A DNA stretch of 64,000 bases. Origin: Plazaster borealis (lineage: Eukaryota; Echinodermata; Asteroidea; Forcipulatida; Labidiasteridae). Where the stretch lies: assembly GCA_021014325.1 (NCBI GenBank), contig CM037474.1, forward strand, positions 4,220,488 through 4,284,487, in the 5' to 3' direction. Shown here in pieces: positions 62,020 through 64,000 of this stretch. Both the position numbers and the translations under genes were made by a program. Position 1 is the first letter of the stretch. The number at the start of each line of letters is the position of its first letter. The notes under the pieces were generated by a model. That model saw nothing but the letters and a program-made list of their open reading frames with translations, was not told the DNA's origin and ran no database searches.

Positions 62020-62640
62020 TTTATTTATTTTTTTATTTATTACAAATGTCCTGTAGGACAACAAATACAACAGCAAAAAGGCAAATGACACCAAGACAAA
62101 AACAAAACAAAACAAATCATGAACAAGAAGGACAATTACTTAAAGTACAGTTTTTTAAAAGCATTTAAAAATGTCCACGGAGGAAGAATTTTGAGGAGAA
62201 GGAATATCGTTCCAAACTTTAACACCCGCAAACCTAAAAGACTGTTTTAAACACTCAACGTTGGGTTTAGGGAAAACAACATTATGAGAGTTTACATTTT
62301 CTAGTATTAAAACCATGCCTATATCGATGTACATATACATCATTATATAGCCGACTTCGAGAGAGCCCTTGGACACAAACATGTTCATACATTAGACATG
62401 CTTAATAAAAACATATCCTTTTTTTCTAAGGTTTGCAAAGATAATTGCCCAATACTGTCGTCAGCATGAAAGTTATCATAGTCAACATTATTTGAGACAA
62501 CCCGTGCAGTTCTTTTCTGCAATCTGGGAAGGGCCTTATTTCTACTACGCATTGAACAATAATATTACCCCACACAGAACACGCATAATCGAAGCAGAAA
62601 CATTGAAAAACATTGAAACATCTGCATACAAAATACAAAT
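62020..62640 (-). mobile_element. LINE 3' end with degraded reverse-transcriptase C-terminus
   Basis: Minus-strand frames give FDYACSVWGN, LQKRTARVVSNN, FRFAGVKVWNDIPS and SSSVDIFKCF, the C-terminal signature of non-LTR ORF2, with at least two frame changes. The 3' tail (ATTTATT repeats on plus, 62020-62043) sits at the low-coordinate end. Confidence 0.75.
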
Positions 62641-63658
62641 TTTCGCTATTTCAGACATGACCAGTAAACTCGCCCGATTGAAATGCAAGTCAGTGGTGTT
62701 TTTTTTCTGTCAAATCGACCTTCTTTTAATACAGATGACCAATAAAGAAAACAGTGCTCACCCGCTATCGGATCAATCTATTGCAAAGAAGATTCCAACT
62801 CAATCTCAAACCACTGAAACGAAATCTGACAGCACGACAAAGACCTTGGCTGTAGCTGTAGATAAGAGACAAGACACCAAGACAAAAACAAAACAAAACA
62901 AATCATGAACAAGAAGGACAATTACTTAAAGTACAGTTTTTTACAAGCATTTAAAAATGTCCACGGAGGAAGAATTTTGAGGAGAAGGAATATTGTTCCA
63001 AACTTTAACACCCGCAAACCTAAAAGACTGTTTTAAACACTCAACGTTGGGTTTAGGGAAAACAACATTATGAGAGTTTACATTTTCTAGTATTAAAACC
63101 ATGCCTATATCGATGTACATATACGTCATTATATAGCCGACTTCGAGAGAGCCCTTGGACACAAACATGTTCATACATTAGACATGCTTAATAAAAACAT
63201 ATCCTTTTTTTCTAAGGTTTGCAAAGATAATTGCCCAATACTGTCGTCAGCATGAAAGTTATCATAGTCAACATTATTTGAGACAACCCGTGCAGTTCTT
63301 TTCTGCAATCTGGGAAGGGCCTTATTTCTACTACGCATTGAACAATAATATTACCCCACACAGAACACGCATAATCGAAGCAGAAACATTGAAAAACATT
63401 GAAACATCTGCATACAAAATACAAATTTTCGCTATTTCAGACATGACCAGTAAACTCGCCCGATTGAAATGCAAGTCAGTGGTGTTTTTTTTCTGTCAAA
63501 TCGACCTTCTTTTAATACAGATGACCAATAAAGAAAACAGTGCTCACCCGCTATCGGATCAATCTATTGCAAAGAAGATTCCAACTCAATCTCAAACCAC
63601 TGAAACGAAATCTGACAGCACGACAAAGACCTTGGCTGTAGCTGTAGATAAGAGAGTG
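62087..63658. repeat. Recent 786-bp tandem duplication
   Basis: Units 62087-62872 and 62873-63658 differ at only a few positions that I could see (for example AAAAGC/ACAAGC, ATCGTT/ATTGTT, ACATCA/ACGTCA). Each contains the LINE remnant and a candidate exon. The first unit breaks after GATAAGAG and restarts with ACACCAAGACAAAAAC. Confidence 0.95.
62735..62868 (+). pseudogene. Duplicated copy of the candidate exon, donor lost
   Basis: Identical to 63521-63654 but cut by the duplication breakpoint after GATAAGAG, so the GTAATT donor of the other copy is missing. Confidence 0.45.
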
Positions 63659-63667
63659 CGTCTAGAG
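63521..63667 (+). CDS. Candidate further exon of the BTB-BACK gene
   Basis: Bounded by TTTAATACAG and GTAATT, 147 bp, phase 0 at both ends. Encodes MTNKENSAHPLSDQSIAKKI, a Thr/Ser/Lys-rich linker and AVAVDKRVRLE. Phase 0 fits the possible donor at 61491. The residues are not a recognised domain; a linker before Kelch repeats beyond the window is possible. Confidence 0.42.
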
Positions 63668-63810
63668 GTAATTCCGTACATAATGAGCATACTTGACTCT
63701 CAAAAAAAAAAAAAAAATCAAAGGTAATTCCAGTTGTGTTTTTTCTCGAACAGCCTATAGATTTTTTTTTCCGCAGATGTTCAAGAAAGTACTCAGTATA
63801 CATTGCTTAA

Positions 63811-64000
63811 AAGTGGGGTCATTGGTTAGTTTTTGTCAACGTAATGCTAACTTATGGGCAAAACTATTAAGAAAGATACAATGAAAGTCACTCGTGAAAG
63901 TTTCAGTTGAACCCAGATTCTAGTAATTTACTGCAAGAGTCTTAAAAACTAAACATCTTTTCAGCAAACCCGAGTGATGGGGATGGGTCGAAAATAATCA
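63811..64000. mobile_element. TTAA MITE, family C, cut by window edge
   Basis: AAGTGGGGTCATTGGTTAG after TTAA (63807-63810) and TTTTTGTCAACGTAATGCTA. After about 63905 the sequence switches to the repeat also found at 16635-16720. Confidence 0.65.

Overview
The window is nuclear DNA of an animal. Genes are split by GT/AG introns, intergenic DNA is AT-rich, and miniature inverted-repeat elements, tRNA-derived SINEs, decayed LINE ends and microsatellites are dense. The protein families and the style of the dispersed repeats fit a deuterostome marine invertebrate, most likely an echinoderm and probably a sea star. That is recognition, not a search result. A run of exactly 500 N (4001-4500) marks a scaffold join.

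Layout. (1) 1051-3285, minus: a two-exon class A GPCR whose intron holds a degenerate minisatellite. (2) 3286-23331: about 20 kb with no recognised gene, filled with TTAA-flanked MITEs, fold-back elements and minisatellites. (3) 23332-38669, plus: a CLCA-family metalloprotease/VWA protein rebuilt from twelve exons whose phases all agree; the signal-peptide exon(s) were not found. (4) 38670-44051: repeats, including a 1 kb satellite-like block. (5) 44052-55834, plus: ten exons of a TMEM116-like seven-helix protein of about 390 residues. (6) 55835-59886: more MITEs, including a near-perfect 164-bp hairpin and a nested insertion. (7) 59887-61565, plus: a BTB-BACK protein, possibly the front half of a Kelch-type gene continuing past the window, followed by a nearly identical 786-bp tandem duplication that carries a candidate further exon and a LINE remnant.

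The four genes are separate units with no operon-like relation. Two are seven-helix membrane proteins, one is a type I membrane-anchored CLCA protein and one is a probable nuclear or ubiquitin-adaptor protein. The most interesting non-genic signals are: related MITE families that share a conserved right-hand core and TTAA targets, with one caught inside another element; one transposon family in which different internal segments have expanded into an 18-bp and a 26-bp array; and tandem duplications that abut or copy splice acceptors of the TMEM116 gene. I did not find a clearly new protein system.
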